Below are positions 40,701-49,935 of a stretch of 64,000 nucleotides of DNA, one piece after another. The stretch is taken from contig JBAOHZ010000009.1 of the NCBI GenBank assembly GCA_037045225.1, positions 2,232,001-2,296,000 on the forward strand, given 5' to 3'. This DNA is from Nitrospira sp. (GTDB lineage Bacteria; Nitrospirota; Nitrospiria; Nitrospirales; Nitrospiraceae). The notes beneath the pieces were generated by a model. That model searched no databases and was not told the origin of the DNA. It saw only the letters and a program-made list of their open reading frames with translations. The stretch's first letter is position 1, and every line of letters starts with the position of its first letter. The translations under genes were made by a program, and so were the position numbers.

Positions 40701-42029
40701 ATGGCATCCTTAACCATTACCCCGGGACGTCCGCTGAAGGGGACCACTGCGGTTCCCGGCGACAAGTCCGTCACCCATCGAGCGATCATCCTCACGGCCC
40801 TCGCCGAAGGACTCAGCCAGGTCACCGACTATTGTCGCGGCGAAGATTGTTTGAATACCATGCGCGCGTTCCAGTCGCTGGGCGTGCGGATCGAGGAGAC
40901 TCCGGAGCGGTTGACGGTCCATGGTAAAGGTATGTGGGGTCTCACGGAGCCGTTCGGCCCAATCGATTGCGGCAATTCCGGAACCGGTATTCGGTTGATA
41001 GCCGGCTTGCTGGCGGGGCAGGATTTTTTTACGGTCCTCACCGGAGATGAATCGATCAGACGTCGTCCGATGGGACGCGTCGTGAAACCGCTGCGAACGA
41101 TGGGGGCGACGATCGCCGGACGCAAGGGCGGGGAATTGGCGCCGTTAGCGATTACCGGGACGCGGCTGAAGGGCATCTCGTATGTGTCGCCGGTTGCGAG
41201 CGCGCAGATCAAATCGTCGCTGCTCTTTGCCTCATTGTATGCCGATGGGATCACGACCATTTCTGAACCGCGGCTGTCGCGCGATCATACCGAGCGCATG
41301 TTTGCCTACTTCGGAATTCCGTTTCATCGCGACGGGTGTACGGTTCGGATCGAGGGCCGTCCCTCGGTACGGTGGGGCGGGAAATCGGTGGTGGTGCCAG
41401 GTGACCTATCCGCAGCGGCATTTTTGGTGGTCGGTGCGTCGATTGTGCCGAATTCCGATGTGACAGTACGGTCGGTCGGCATGAACCCCACACGGACCGG
41501 CCTGTTAGAGATCTTGCGTCAGATGGGTGCACACATCGAGGTGCTCAACCCTCGTGAAGAGGCCGGAGAGCCGGTTGCGGACCTGCGAGTACGGTCGATG
41601 CCCCTGAAGGGAGTCCGGATCGGGCCGGAACAGATTCCGCAGACCATCGATGAGTTCCCGATTCTGTGTGTGGCCGCATCCGTCGCCGAGGGGGAGACAG
41701 TGATTACCGGGGCGGAAGAGTTGCGAGTGAAGGAAAGCGACCGTATCGCGACGATGGCGACTGAGCTCCGGGCGATGGGTGCGCGGATCGAGGAACGGCC
41801 TGATGGCATGGTCATCGAGGGGCTGGGTCGCAATGGCGTGAACGGCTCGCTGACAGGGGCCACCTGCGCGAGTCACGGCGACCATCGTGTGGCCATGTCC
41901 GTCGCGATCGGAGCCCTGACCGCGTCACAGCCGACCCAGATCGAGGACACGGCGTGTATCGACACCTCGTTCCCGAACTTTGAGCGTACGCTCTTGGACC
42001 TGTTGACTGATTCTGGGAAACGTCTATAG
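40701..42029 (+). CDS. aroA: 3-phosphoshikimate 1-carboxyvinyltransferase (EPSP synthase)
   Basis: Transfers enolpyruvyl from PEP to shikimate-3-P (442 aa). Two-domain inside-out barrel with PGDKSVTHRAIIL, the DCGNSGTGIRLIAG segment (PEP/phosphate site), RPMGRVVKPLRTMGA, and LRVKESDRIATMATEL. The motif after NSGTG is RL, where the Escherichia coli enzyme has AM; class cannot be safely assigned by eye. Co-oriented with tyrA and cmk. Confidence 0.95.
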   Translation: MASLTITPGRPLKGTTAVPGDKSVTHRAIILTALAEGLSQVTDYCRGEDCLNTMRAFQSLGVRIEETPERLTVHGKGMWGLTEPFGPIDCGNSGTGIRLIAGLLAGQDFFTVLTGDESIRRRPMGRVVKPLRTMGATIAGRKGGELAPLAITGTRLKGISYVSPVASAQIKSSLLFASLYADGITTISEPRLSRDHTERMFAYFGIPFHRDGCTVRIEGRPSVRWGGKSVVVPGDLSAAAFLVVGASIVPNSDVTVRSVGMNPTRTGLLEILRQMGAHIEVLNPREEAGEPVADLRVRSMPLKGVRIGPEQIPQTIDEFPILCVAASVAEGETVITGAEELRVKESDRIATMATELRAMGARIEERPDGMVIEGLGRNGVNGSLTGATCASHGDHRVAMSVAIGALTASQPTQIEDTACIDTSFPNFERTLLDLLTDSGKRL

Positions 42030-42041
42030 TGCGAGGATCGC

Positions 42042-42740
42042 GTGAGTGAGCGAGACATGTCGAGCCGCGGGAAGCGGGGTCTGATCATCGCCATCGATGG
42101 TCCGGCTGGTGTCGGCAAGAGTACGGTGGCCAGACTCCTGGCGCTACGGCTCGGATACCTCTACCTTGATACAGGCGCCTTGTATCGTGCCATCGCGTGG
42201 AAAGTGCACGACACGGGGCTCAGTCCGGATGAACACCTCGCCATTACCGCGCTGCTCCCTAAGACGACGCTGCATATGGCCTGTGGCCCCGAGCAATCCC
42301 ATGTGTTACTGGACGGACGCGATATTACGGGCCAATTGCGCACGCCGACCGTGACGGCACTGGCATCCATGGTATCGGCCATTCCAGCCGTTCGGGAATG
42401 GCTGCTGCCGGTGCAACGGCAGATTGGCGCCGAGGGGTGTGTCGTGGCGGAGGGGCGGGACATCGGGACCCGCGTCTTTCCGGAAGCGGACGTGAAATTT
42501 TTCCTTGAGGCCGACGCCGAGGTCCGGGCGACGCGACGACATCGTGAGTTGGTGGCGGCGGGTCACTCGGTTCAATTTGACCAAACGAAACGCGATATGA
42601 CCGGGCGGGATGATCGCGATCGGTCCCGTACCGTGGCACCGCTGATTCCCGCGCCCGATGCCGAGCGGATCGATACGTCGAGTATGCCGGCAGAGGCAGT
42701 CGTTGAGCACATGCTGGCTGTGATCACGGCGAGATTGTGA
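42042..42740 (+). CDS. cmk: Cytidylate kinase
   Basis: Phosphorylates CMP/dCMP (232 aa). P-loop DGPAGVGKSTVAR near residue 20, LDTGALYRAIAWKV, and VAEGRDIGTRVFPEADVKFFLEA are family hallmarks. GTG 42042 has GAGG 5 nt before it; ATG 42057 is possible. It overlaps plsC by 4 nt (GTGA). Its place after aroA and before rpsA is the same order seen in Pseudomonas and Escherichia coli relatives. Confidence 0.95.
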   Translation: MSERDMSSRGKRGLIIAIDGPAGVGKSTVARLLALRLGYLYLDTGALYRAIAWKVHDTGLSPDEHLAITALLPKTTLHMACGPEQSHVLLDGRDITGQLRTPTVTALASMVSAIPAVREWLLPVQRQIGAEGCVVAEGRDIGTRVFPEADVKFFLEADAEVRATRRHRELVAAGHSVQFDQTKRDMTGRDDRDRSRTVAPLIPAPDAERIDTSSMPAEAVVEHMLAVITARL

Positions 42741-43432
42741 GCTCGGCACTGTATGGCCTGTTATGGGTTCTCTCTCGCACCATCGGATGGCTGTGTTTCC
42801 GGTATCGCACCGTCGGAACGGTGCCGCGGCAAGGCGGATTCCTGATCGCCTCGAATCATGCCAGTTATTTGGATATTCCGTTGCTTGGTTGCGGGATTCC
42901 TCGCCGGGTCTGGTACATGGGGCGGCACGATTTGTTTCCCATGCCGCTGCTCAACGGCCTGCTGCAGGCCCTGGGGTGGATTCCCTTACGGATCGGCCGT
43001 CTGGATCGCGATGCGTTCAGTAAAGCGGTCTTGTTGATTCAGGAGGGGAAGGCCGTCGCCATTTTCCCTGAAGGGGGGCGGACGATGACCGGTGCGTTGA
43101 AGCCCGGCAAACCGGGAATCGGGGTGATCGTCTCGCAGACGGGCTGTCAGGTGGTGCCGGCGCATATCGGCGGCACGTTTGATGTCTTGCCACCCGGCGC
43201 CAAGTGGCCGAGGTTTCGGCGCGTGACGGTGGCCTATGGCGAGCCGTTGGATTTTTCAGCGGACGCCGTGCGGTTGGAAGGCAAAGCGTTTTATCAACAT
43301 GTCAGTCGGACGGTGATGGCGAAGATTGCTGAGCTCGGACAGGTTCCGATGCCAGGGGACTGGCCGGCGAACGCCGGGCAGCCTCACGATCCCGCCGCAA
43401 CACCAACAGCCAAGTCTTGCAACGCTGAGTAA
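42737..43432 (+). CDS. plsC: 1-acyl-sn-glycerol-3-phosphate acyltransferase
   Basis: Inner-membrane enzyme making phosphatidic acid from lysophosphatidic acid (231 aa). The family motifs NHASYLD (catalytic H-x4-D), the GWIPLRI strand, FPEGGRTMTGALKPGKPG, and the hydrophobic N-terminal helix LYGLLWVLSRTIGWLCF are present. Its GTG overlaps the cmk stop, indicating coupled translation. About 57 nt separate it from rpsA. Confidence 0.92.
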   Translation: MSSALYGLLWVLSRTIGWLCFRYRTVGTVPRQGGFLIASNHASYLDIPLLGCGIPRRVWYMGRHDLFPMPLLNGLLQALGWIPLRIGRLDRDAFSKAVLLIQEGKAVAIFPEGGRTMTGALKPGKPGIGVIVSQTGCQVVPAHIGGTFDVLPPGAKWPRFRRVTVAYGEPLDFSADAVRLEGKAFYQHVSRTVMAKIAELGQVPMPGDWPANAGQPHDPAATPTAKSCNAE

Positions 43433-43489
43433 GACTCGGTTTTTCTCACTATCAGCACCCGGCACAAGCCGGAGGACGAGGACCTTTTC

Positions 43490-45205
43490 ATGAGTACTGC
43501 CACACCACAAAGTGAACCCAAATTGGATCGTGACGCCTTAGCGGCGATGTATGAGGAAACCTTCCGCAATTTCGAGGAAGGGACCATCACCGAGGGCATG
43601 GTCGTGGCCATCGGCAAGGACAAAGTTGTGGTCGATATCGGCTACAAGTCGGAAGGCATGATCCCTGCCGACCAGTTCTCGCATGAAGAATTGGGGCAAT
43701 TGAAGGTCGGCGATCGCCTCCAGGTGTACCTCGAAGAGTGTGAAGACGCAGACGGCAATCTCGTGCTCTCCAAAGAAAAAGCCGACAAGATGAAAATCTG
43801 GGAGGAATTGGAGACGCTGCATAAAGAAGAAAAGAGCATTGAGGGTAAGATCATTTCCCGTATCAAGGGCGGCATGATGGTCGATATCGGCGTCAAGGCG
43901 TTTTTGCCTGGCTCCCAGATCGATCTCCATCCGGTCCGCGACCTCGACGGCTTGGTCGGCAAGACGTTTCCCCTCAAGATCATCAAGATCAACCATCGCC
44001 GTGGCAACGTGGTCGTCTCCCGACGGGTGCTGCTGGAAGAGACGCGCGACCGTCGCCGGCAGACGACGTTATCGACCTTGAAGGAAGGTCAGCTGATTCA
44101 GGGCACGGTGAAGAACATCACCGATTACGGCGCGTTTATCGACCTCGGCGGCATCGACGGACTCTTGCATATCACCGATATGTCCTGGGGTCGTGTGGGC
44201 CATCCGTCCGAACTGTTCCAGGTCAGCGACAAGGTAGAAGTCACCGTGCTGAAGTACGATCGGGAAACCGGCCGTATCTCCCTAGGGTTGAAGCAGAAAT
44301 CGGCGGATCCCTGGACCGGTGTGGCGGCGAAGTATCCGGTGGGCACGCGTGTGCGTGGTCGCGTGGTGAGCCTGACCGATTATGGCGCGTTCGTGGAGTT
44401 GGAGCCCGGCGTAGAAGGATTGGTACACGTCTCTGAGATGTCCTGGACGCATGAAGTCCGGCATCCGTCGCGTGTCGTTTCGGTCGGCGATCAGGTGGAA
44501 GCAGCCGTGTTGAACATCGATCCGGGAAGCCGGAAGATTTCCCTCGGTATGAAGCAGACCGCGCCGAATCCGTGGGACATGATTGAAGCGAAGTACCCGG
44601 CTGGCACGCGGATCGAAGGAAAGGTGAAGAGCCTGACCGATTTCGGCGCCTTTGTCGGATTGGAAGAAGGCATCGACGGGCTGATCCACATTTCCGATAT
44701 GTCCTGGACGAAGCACATCAAGCATCCGTCGGAGCTCTTCAAGAAGGGCCAGAAGGTGGATGCGGTGGTGATTCGCATCGACAAGGAAAAGGAACGCCTT
44801 TCGCTGGGCTACAAGCAACTGTCGCGCGATCCGTGGGAAGAGCAGATTCCCAATAAGTATCGGGTCGGCGATAGCATCACCGGCAAGGTCAGCAAGATCG
44901 CCGATTTCGGACTCTTCATCGAGCTGGATGGCGATGTCGAAGGTCTGATCCATATCAGCGAAGTCGGGCTGGATGCCAACGTTCGGATGGAAGAAAAATT
45001 CAAGCCGACGGATGACGTGACCGCGAAGATCATCAAGGTCGATCGTGATGAGCGGAAAATTGCGCTCAGCTTGCGCGATCACCAGATGGATTCCGATCGA
45101 CGCCAGGTTGATGAGTTCCACGCCTCTCAGGGCGGAATCGACCAGACCCTGGGTCGTGCGGCCAAGCAGAGCCGGAAGCGCAACCAGAGCGATTCCGAAG
45201 CCTAA
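43490..45205 (+). CDS. rpsA: 30S ribosomal protein S1
   Basis: mRNA-binding ribosomal protein of 571 aa with six S1 OB-fold repeats, at about residues 25-95, 108-175, 195-265, 280-352, 367-440 and 455-525. Repeats 3-5 are the most regular (TDYGAFIDLGGIDGLLHI, TDYGAFVELEPGVEGLVHV, TDFGAFVGLEEGIDGLIHI). The last ~45 residues are a charged tail. Six repeats match the full-length form of Gram-negatives. Followed by sppA after 13 nt. Confidence 0.97.
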   Translation: MSTATPQSEPKLDRDALAAMYEETFRNFEEGTITEGMVVAIGKDKVVVDIGYKSEGMIPADQFSHEELGQLKVGDRLQVYLEECEDADGNLVLSKEKADKMKIWEELETLHKEEKSIEGKIISRIKGGMMVDIGVKAFLPGSQIDLHPVRDLDGLVGKTFPLKIIKINHRRGNVVVSRRVLLEETRDRRRQTTLSTLKEGQLIQGTVKNITDYGAFIDLGGIDGLLHITDMSWGRVGHPSELFQVSDKVEVTVLKYDRETGRISLGLKQKSADPWTGVAAKYPVGTRVRGRVVSLTDYGAFVELEPGVEGLVHVSEMSWTHEVRHPSRVVSVGDQVEAAVLNIDPGSRKISLGMKQTAPNPWDMIEAKYPAGTRIEGKVKSLTDFGAFVGLEEGIDGLIHISDMSWTKHIKHPSELFKKGQKVDAVVIRIDKEKERLSLGYKQLSRDPWEEQIPNKYRVGDSITGKVSKIADFGLFIELDGDVEGLIHISEVGLDANVRMEEKFKPTDDVTAKIIKVDRDERKIALSLRDHQMDSDRRQVDEFHASQGGIDQTLGRAAKQSRKRNQSDSEA

Positions 45206-45218
45206 GTCGGGAGACTGA

Positions 45219-46118
45219 ATGGGGCCACAAGCAGACACGGCGGTGAAGCCACAGCGGAGCCTCTTGCGCCGGATCTTTTGGGCCATCGTGATTGGGGGAG
45301 GAGCGTTGATTCTCTTGAACGCGCTCCTCCCCGACCTCGATTTCTCGAATCAAGATCGTGTGGCCCTCATACGGATCGAGGGCGTGATCCTTGATGCACA
45401 AGCGACGATCAGCGAGTTGAAGCAATATAGTGAGAACCCGCTGGTCAAGGCGATCGTGTTGCGTATCGACAGCCCCGGCGGCGGCGTCGTGCCGTCCCAG
45501 GAAATTCACGACGCCGTGAAGCGGGTGAAGAACAAGAGTAATAAGGCCGTCATCGCATCCATGGGGACAGTGGCCGCTTCCGGAGGGTATTACATCGCGG
45601 CGGCGACGGACCGCATCATTGCCAATCCCGGCACGTTGACCGGGAGTATCGGCGTGATCATGGAAATGGCCAACTTCGAAGGCCTGATGAAAAAGGTCGG
45701 GGTCGAAGGGGTGGTCATTAAGAGCGGGCGGTTCAAAGACGTCGGATCCCCGTTGCGGAAGATGAGTGATGAGGAACGCAAGCTGCTACAGTCGGTGATG
45801 GATGATGTGCACCACCAGTTCATTCAAGCCGTGGCCGACGGGCGGTCGTTAGAAGTGTCGGATGTTGAGCCGCTCGCGGATGGGCGGATTTACACGGGGC
45901 GCCAGGCGAAAGAGGTGAGGTTGGTCGACGAACTCGGCGACCTGGATGATGCCATCCACATCGCGGCGGATATTGCCGGGATGGAAGGTGAGCCCAAAGT
46001 GGTCGAGCCTCGCAAGCGGTTTTCATTTCGAGATATCATCGAATCACGTTGGTCGTCGGTGTTTCCGAAGCTGGAGTTGAATACCGGCGTCAAACTGAAA
46101 TACCTGATGGCGTTCTGA
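45219..46118 (+). CDS. sppA: Signal peptide peptidase SppA, 36-kDa type
   Basis: Membrane-bound Ser-Lys protease that degrades leftover signal peptides (299 aa). An N-terminal anchor (FWAIVIGGGALILLNALLP) is followed by a ClpP/crotonase-like domain with IDSPGGGV, the nucleophile Ser in TVAASGGYYIAAA, and the general-base Lys near VIKSGRFKDVGSP. The short single-domain type, half the size of the Escherichia coli protein, oligomerises to form the active site in other bacteria. It is placed between rpsA and the IHF-like gene. Confidence 0.93.
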   Translation: MGPQADTAVKPQRSLLRRIFWAIVIGGGALILLNALLPDLDFSNQDRVALIRIEGVILDAQATISELKQYSENPLVKAIVLRIDSPGGGVVPSQEIHDAVKRVKNKSNKAVIASMGTVAASGGYYIAAATDRIIANPGTLTGSIGVIMEMANFEGLMKKVGVEGVVIKSGRFKDVGSPLRKMSDEERKLLQSVMDDVHHQFIQAVADGRSLEVSDVEPLADGRIYTGRQAKEVRLVDELGDLDDAIHIAADIAGMEGEPKVVEPRKRFSFRDIIESRWSSVFPKLELNTGVKLKYLMAF

Positions 46119-46189
46119 GCGGCCGGATCGTATCGGTAGGCGACGCAGCCTTCAGCCGTGCGTAAGCCCCACCCACGAGGAGAGGGACG

Positions 46190-46468
46190 ATGACCAAAGC
46201 GCAGATTATCGAACGGATATCGGAACAGGTTACGACATTGACGAAGCGGCAGGCGGAGATCGTGGTGAACACGATTTTCGACTGTATTCGCGACTCGCTG
46301 CGGAACGGCAATAAGACGGAAATTAGGGGGTTCGGAAGTTTTCGTCTCCGCGCCCGGCGGATGAAGGAAGGTCGTAATCCAAAAACCGGTGCGACCGTTG
46401 CGGTGCCGGCCAAGCGTGTGCCATTCTTCAAGGCAGGCAAGGAACTGAAGGAATTACTCAATAAGTAA
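46190..46468 (+). CDS. Integration host factor-like HU-family protein
   Basis: 92-aa DNA-bending protein of the HU/IHF family: IERISEQVTTLTKRQAEIVV, TEIRGFGSFRLRARRMKEGR, NPKTGATVAVPAKRVPFFKAG. The RGFGSF and RRMKEGRNPKTG segments are more like IHF beta than HU, and the position after rpsA matches ihfB in Escherichia coli. A GAGGAGAGGG site precedes the ATG by 4-5 nt. A second subunit is not in the window, so it may act as a homodimer. Confidence 0.9.
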   Translation: MTKAQIIERISEQVTTLTKRQAEIVVNTIFDCIRDSLRNGNKTEIRGFGSFRLRARRMKEGRNPKTGATVAVPAKRVPFFKAGKELKELLNK

Positions 46469-46481
46469 CAGGAGTGATACC

Positions 46482-47477
46482 GTGGCGGAGTCCTCAAATA
46501 TAACAGCCCCTGAGGTTCGGTGGAGTGACGGCGCGCTGAAGCGAATGGAGCGTGCCCCTATGTTTTTACGGGGAATGGTCCGCCGCCTCGCCGAGAAGAA
46601 GGCGCGGGAGTTGGGCTATCCAGAAATCACCGAAGAGATCCTCGAGCAGTTCAAAGGTCAGATGATGGGGACCATGGGCGGTGAAGGCGGCATGGCTGAG
46701 GCGGCGGATCAAATGGCCAAGGGGCAGCTGCCTTGGACCGCGGCTGCCAAGGAACGCCTGGCGGCCGTCCCAGAGTTCATGCGAGGGATGATCAAGCAAA
46801 TCGCCGACGAGATCGCCCGCAAAGGCGGCCACATGGAGGTCAACGTTGATCTCTTTGAGAAGGTCGAGGCGTTGGGGGAGATTCGGGAGCGAGAGGCGGC
46901 GCCCCTGGAATGGACTGAAGGGGCATTGGCCCTGTTACAGCAGAAGATCAAGGAGTCCCCGCCGATCGCCATGGATTTCGTGAGCGACATGATCCGGCAT
47001 GATACCGAGGAGTCGGCGCGAGAGAAGGGGTTGACCAGGATCGATGAGCAGACCGCGGTGCAGTTGTGGGAGGCGCCGCAGGAGCGTGTGGCCTGGAGTG
47101 ACGAAGCCTGGAAGCGCCTGCAAACGTCACCGGATTTCGTCCGCAGCGGCATACGCAAGGCGGCTGAACGCAGAGCCCGCAAGCTTGGGCTCAAAGAAGT
47201 CGATTCCGAGCACCTCACGACATTTCGCAATCAGGCCATGATGAAGGCGGTGAAGCGTATCCGGTCGTTTGGCTACAATGAACTCACCTTCGATGCCTTC
47301 GACACTGCGCTCCAAAAAACCAAGCGGTTGCAGGGGAACGATCAAGCGGAGAAGCGCCTTCAGGAAATCCGGTCGCATTTCAGCGACCCGGAGGTCAAGA
47401 AACCGGAAGGCGGCACCCTCGGTGCCGACCTCATGGGGCGGTTCCGGAAGTTTCTCAAGGGCGAGGGATCTCTCTAG
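46482..47477 (+). CDS. Protein built of four PCP_red-like helical repeats
   Basis: Uncharacterised 331-aa protein. Four units of one pattern occur at about residues 12-57, 83-128, 142-195 and 203-250: W-[ST]-x-x-A-x-x-R/L, then a P-x-F-[VIM]-R-x-[MG]-I/V helix, then an A-x-x-x-A-R-x-x-G segment and an E-[IV]-[TN]/D end. Examples are WSDGALKRMERAPMFLRGMV, WTAAAKERLAAVPEFMRGMI and WSDEAWKRLQTSPDFVRSGI. The third repeat is the most diverged. The domain type is the PCP_red group, shared with the protein at 31639. The C-terminal 80 residues are highly charged. GTG start 13 nt after the IHF-like gene. Confidence 0.82.
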   Translation: MAESSNITAPEVRWSDGALKRMERAPMFLRGMVRRLAEKKARELGYPEITEEILEQFKGQMMGTMGGEGGMAEAADQMAKGQLPWTAAAKERLAAVPEFMRGMIKQIADEIARKGGHMEVNVDLFEKVEALGEIREREAAPLEWTEGALALLQQKIKESPPIAMDFVSDMIRHDTEESAREKGLTRIDEQTAVQLWEAPQERVAWSDEAWKRLQTSPDFVRSGIRKAAERRARKLGLKEVDSEHLTTFRNQAMMKAVKRIRSFGYNELTFDAFDTALQKTKRLQGNDQAEKRLQEIRSHFSDPEVKKPEGGTLGADLMGRFRKFLKGEGSL

Positions 47478-47760
47478 AGTAGGAACGTGACTCTGCGAGT
47501 GACCTTGCTCCTGTCGACGCCAGGCCCGTTCTGTCCCCTCGCGTGACGGGACGGGCCGATTCACGACCAAGAATCACATCAACAGACTTGAGCCTCAGTG
47601 CCGGTTGGCGCTACGGATCGATTCGCCCCTTCCGGAAGGAAGGCAGGAGCGGGTTGCGGATGGGTATGTGAGAGGAGCCCTCACAGTCCACGAGCAACCC
47701 ACAGAACATCACGCTCTGTGGGTTGCCGGAAAGATTGTGCGAGACGGCGAGGGCCGAAAC
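47478..47760. other. Intergenic region with two inverted repeats
   Basis: About 280 nt between convergent genes. Hairpin A (47523-47557) is imperfect: GGCCCGT and ACGGGCC arms with a bulged GTCCC/GGGAC continuation. Hairpin B (47694-47726) is perfect over 12 bp and is listed separately. No gene is convincing here. Confidence 0.5.
47694..47726. terminator. Perfect 12-bp inverted repeat
   Basis: GCAACCCACAGA pairs perfectly with TCTGTGGGTTGC around a 9-nt loop. It sits between the 3' ends of the PCP_red repeat gene (+) and a small minus-strand gene, as a bidirectional terminator should, but lacks a U tract on both sides. Confidence 0.55.
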
Positions 47761-48081
47761 TTAATTCGCGGCCACGGCGGTAGGCCAGAATTTGTGTCGA
47801 ATCTGCGGCAATGGTTCGTTGTCTAAGTTCGGAATATCGTACAGGCAACGGTCGATGGTCGAGACCTCGTCTTCCGTGAGTTCCAGCACGACTTCTTTCT
47901 TCCAGAATTGGTCCAGTGCCAAATAATCGTTTGAGGTCGGCTTCTCCGCCAAGAGCGCCTGCATCTTCTTAAAACCTTCAGTATCGACTCCGCCTATACG
48001 GCCGTTATTGCGATCGATACACCACTTCAGCACTTCCGCGACACCGTACATCGACAAAGGCATATTGACTTTCTTGCTCAT
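47761..48081 (-). CDS. Small conserved-looking protein of unknown function
   Basis: 106-aa soluble protein with a GGAGGAGGTG site just before its ATG, one of the strongest ribosome-binding sites in the window. The frame extends 16 codons upstream without support. It starts with KKVNMPLSMYGVAEVLKWCI and has a helical, acidic middle (YLALDQFWKKEVVLELTEDE). No signal sequence, no transmembrane segment and no recognisable domain. It has two Cys, in KWCIDRNN and DRCLYDIPN. The strong start site implies high expression. Confidence 0.75.
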   Translation of the reverse strand: MSKKVNMPLSMYGVAEVLKWCIDRNNGRIGGVDTEGFKKMQALLAEKPTSNDYLALDQFWKKEVVLELTEDEVSTIDRCLYDIPNLDNEPLPQIRHKFWPTAVAAN

Positions 48082-48323
48082 GGGCACCTCCTCCACACTT
48101 GGGTCGCATTGTAGCCTAAGGCTTTCCAAGTTTTCAAAGGGGCGAAAGGCCTAGAGGTTCGAGCCCATTCGGCAAGTGGCCAATTTGGCCACGGGCAGGG
48201 GGCAGATGCAGGCCTTCGTTGCGAAGCCAGAGGGGGCTCTGTATACTCCGCGAACGGGTGAGGATCAGGAGCGGCGAAGCATGGACTTGGCCGGAATGTC
48301 ATGCCTTTTTCATCAGGATGGAT

Positions 48324-49517
48324 ATGACCGCCGACCGTCGATGCATCAATATTCCGTCGCTCTTCGGAGTTGGACCGATCTTATTAGCTGGTGTGGTGCT
48401 GCTCTCTGCCTGTTCGAAGGCCGATCCCTACGTGCCGCCCGACCCCTTCTATTATTTTGCCAGTTACCCGGTCGGGAAGAATCCGACCACCATCACCACG
48501 GCCGACTTCAATCGGGACCAAATCACAGACCTCATCACGACCAACATTTCGAGTAATTCGATTTCGCTGCTGTTCGGCAATGGGGATGGTACGTTTCGTG
48601 ACCAGGTCCAGGTGAAGGTGTGTCAGGAACCCCGCTCCCTCGCCCTCAACGACTTTAATCATGATGGACAGATGGATGTGGTGTTGGCCTGTTCAGGCAG
48701 CGATCAGGTGTCGATCCTGTTCGGTCGAGGCAACGGCAAGTTCGACGACGGGCCGCAGTATCCCGTCCATCGCACGCCGGTCTCCGTGGCCAGTGAAGAC
48801 ATCAATGGTGACGGCCATCCCGACTTGGCGGTGGCCTTGCGGAACGACAAAGTGAAGATTTTCCTGGGGAGCGCCAGCGGAGACTTTCGTCCAGGCGCGC
48901 AATATGAATACGGTGACACGCCCACCTCGGTGGCCTTGCGGGATCTGAATCAGGACGGGAAGCCGGATTTGTTGGTGACGAACGGCGGACCGATGTTGAG
49001 TGCTGTGTCCATCTGGATCGGCAACGGTGATGGCACCTTTCGGGACCCCAAAGACTATAAGACGGGCCGGCGGCCCCTCGGCGTGAGCTTTGCCGACTTT
49101 AACAATGATCACCTGACCGATCTCTTAGTCATCAACGGGGAAGGGGACAGCTTCACGACATTTTTGGGCAACGGGAACGCTACGTTCCAGCCGGGCAAGG
49201 ATTCAGGCGCCGATGCGAGTCCAAACTTCGGAGCGGCCCATGACTTCGACGGCGACCATATTGCGGATGTGGCAATCGTCAATCTGCAATCGACGGATCT
49301 CTCCATCCTGTTCGGGCGTGGTGATGGCACGTTCCATTATCCACCGCGTAACTATCGCACGAGGAACGGTCCGTTTGCCGTGGCGAGTTATCGCGTCTCC
49401 GCTGATAACCTGGAGGAACCGGGCTTGGTCACGGCGGATAACGGCTCGGGGAGTGTATCGGTGTTTCTGCATCACGGATATAAGGGGCAAGCTCCGACTG
49501 GGCGCGCAGGCGAATAG
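48324..49517 (+). CDS. FG-GAP/VCBS-repeat lipoprotein
   Basis: 397-aa outer-envelope lipoprotein: signal VGPILLAGVVLLSAC with lipobox LSAC, then a seven-bladed beta-propeller of FG-GAP/VCBS repeats. Six Asp-rich calcium-binding loops are visible: DFNRDQITDL, DFNHDGQMDV, DINGDGHPDL, DLNQDGKPDL, DFNNDHLTDL and DFDGDHIADV, each followed by VSILFGRGNG-like strands. Such repeats mediate adhesion or protein binding, and Ca2+ stabilises them. AGGA lies before the ATG; an ATG six bases earlier is possible. Alone on its strand, so the ligand is unknown. Confidence 0.85.
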   Translation: MTADRRCINIPSLFGVGPILLAGVVLLSACSKADPYVPPDPFYYFASYPVGKNPTTITTADFNRDQITDLITTNISSNSISLLFGNGDGTFRDQVQVKVCQEPRSLALNDFNHDGQMDVVLACSGSDQVSILFGRGNGKFDDGPQYPVHRTPVSVASEDINGDGHPDLAVALRNDKVKIFLGSASGDFRPGAQYEYGDTPTSVALRDLNQDGKPDLLVTNGGPMLSAVSIWIGNGDGTFRDPKDYKTGRRPLGVSFADFNNDHLTDLLVINGEGDSFTTFLGNGNATFQPGKDSGADASPNFGAAHDFDGDHIADVAIVNLQSTDLSILFGRGDGTFHYPPRNYRTRNGPFAVASYRVSADNLEEPGLVTADNGSGSVSVFLHHGYKGQAPTGRAGE

Positions 49518-49655
49518 CCGCGTATTCAGGTTTGCGGCGCAATGACCGAAGAGGAGACAGGCCGTTTGCTTGACACCTCGATAGGGCTCGGATAGAGTTC
49601 GAAAAGGCTGCTGGACCATAGTCCACGCCATTCTCAGACCAGACCGCGGGGGCTC

Positions 49656-49856
49656 GTGCGATCGTTTCTGTGGTGGTTTTGCATGGGCTGCCTGACGACG
49701 CTGGCAGTCTTGATGGTTCAAGGTGGGGTGCGCGATCTGATCTCCGGGACCAATCCTGCGGGGAGCTCGAGCGCGATCCTCTCCTTTAGCACCACGATCT
49801 TCGGGGGTGGGTTGTTGGCCGGCTGCCTCGCCCTTATCCTCAATCGTCTTCGCTAA
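49656..49856 (+). CDS. Small two-helix membrane protein
   Basis: 66-aa hydrophobic protein beginning at a GTG. Two membrane segments, FLWWFCMGCLTTLAVLMV and FGGGLLAGCLALILNRL, are joined by a short polar loop. No family recognised. The start has only a weak G-rich upstream site, so it could be a non-gene, but its composition is membrane-like and ends cleanly with an Arg anchor (NRLR). Confidence 0.5.
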   Translation: MRSFLWWFCMGCLTTLAVLMVQGGVRDLISGTNPAGSSSAILSFSTTIFGGGLLAGCLALILNRLR

Positions 49857-49935
49857 ATCCAGTGACGGCGTTGGTATCGGTTCGAGATGCGCCGGGGCGT
49901 CCACGAAACCGTTGTAAAGGGAACAGGGTCGGTCG

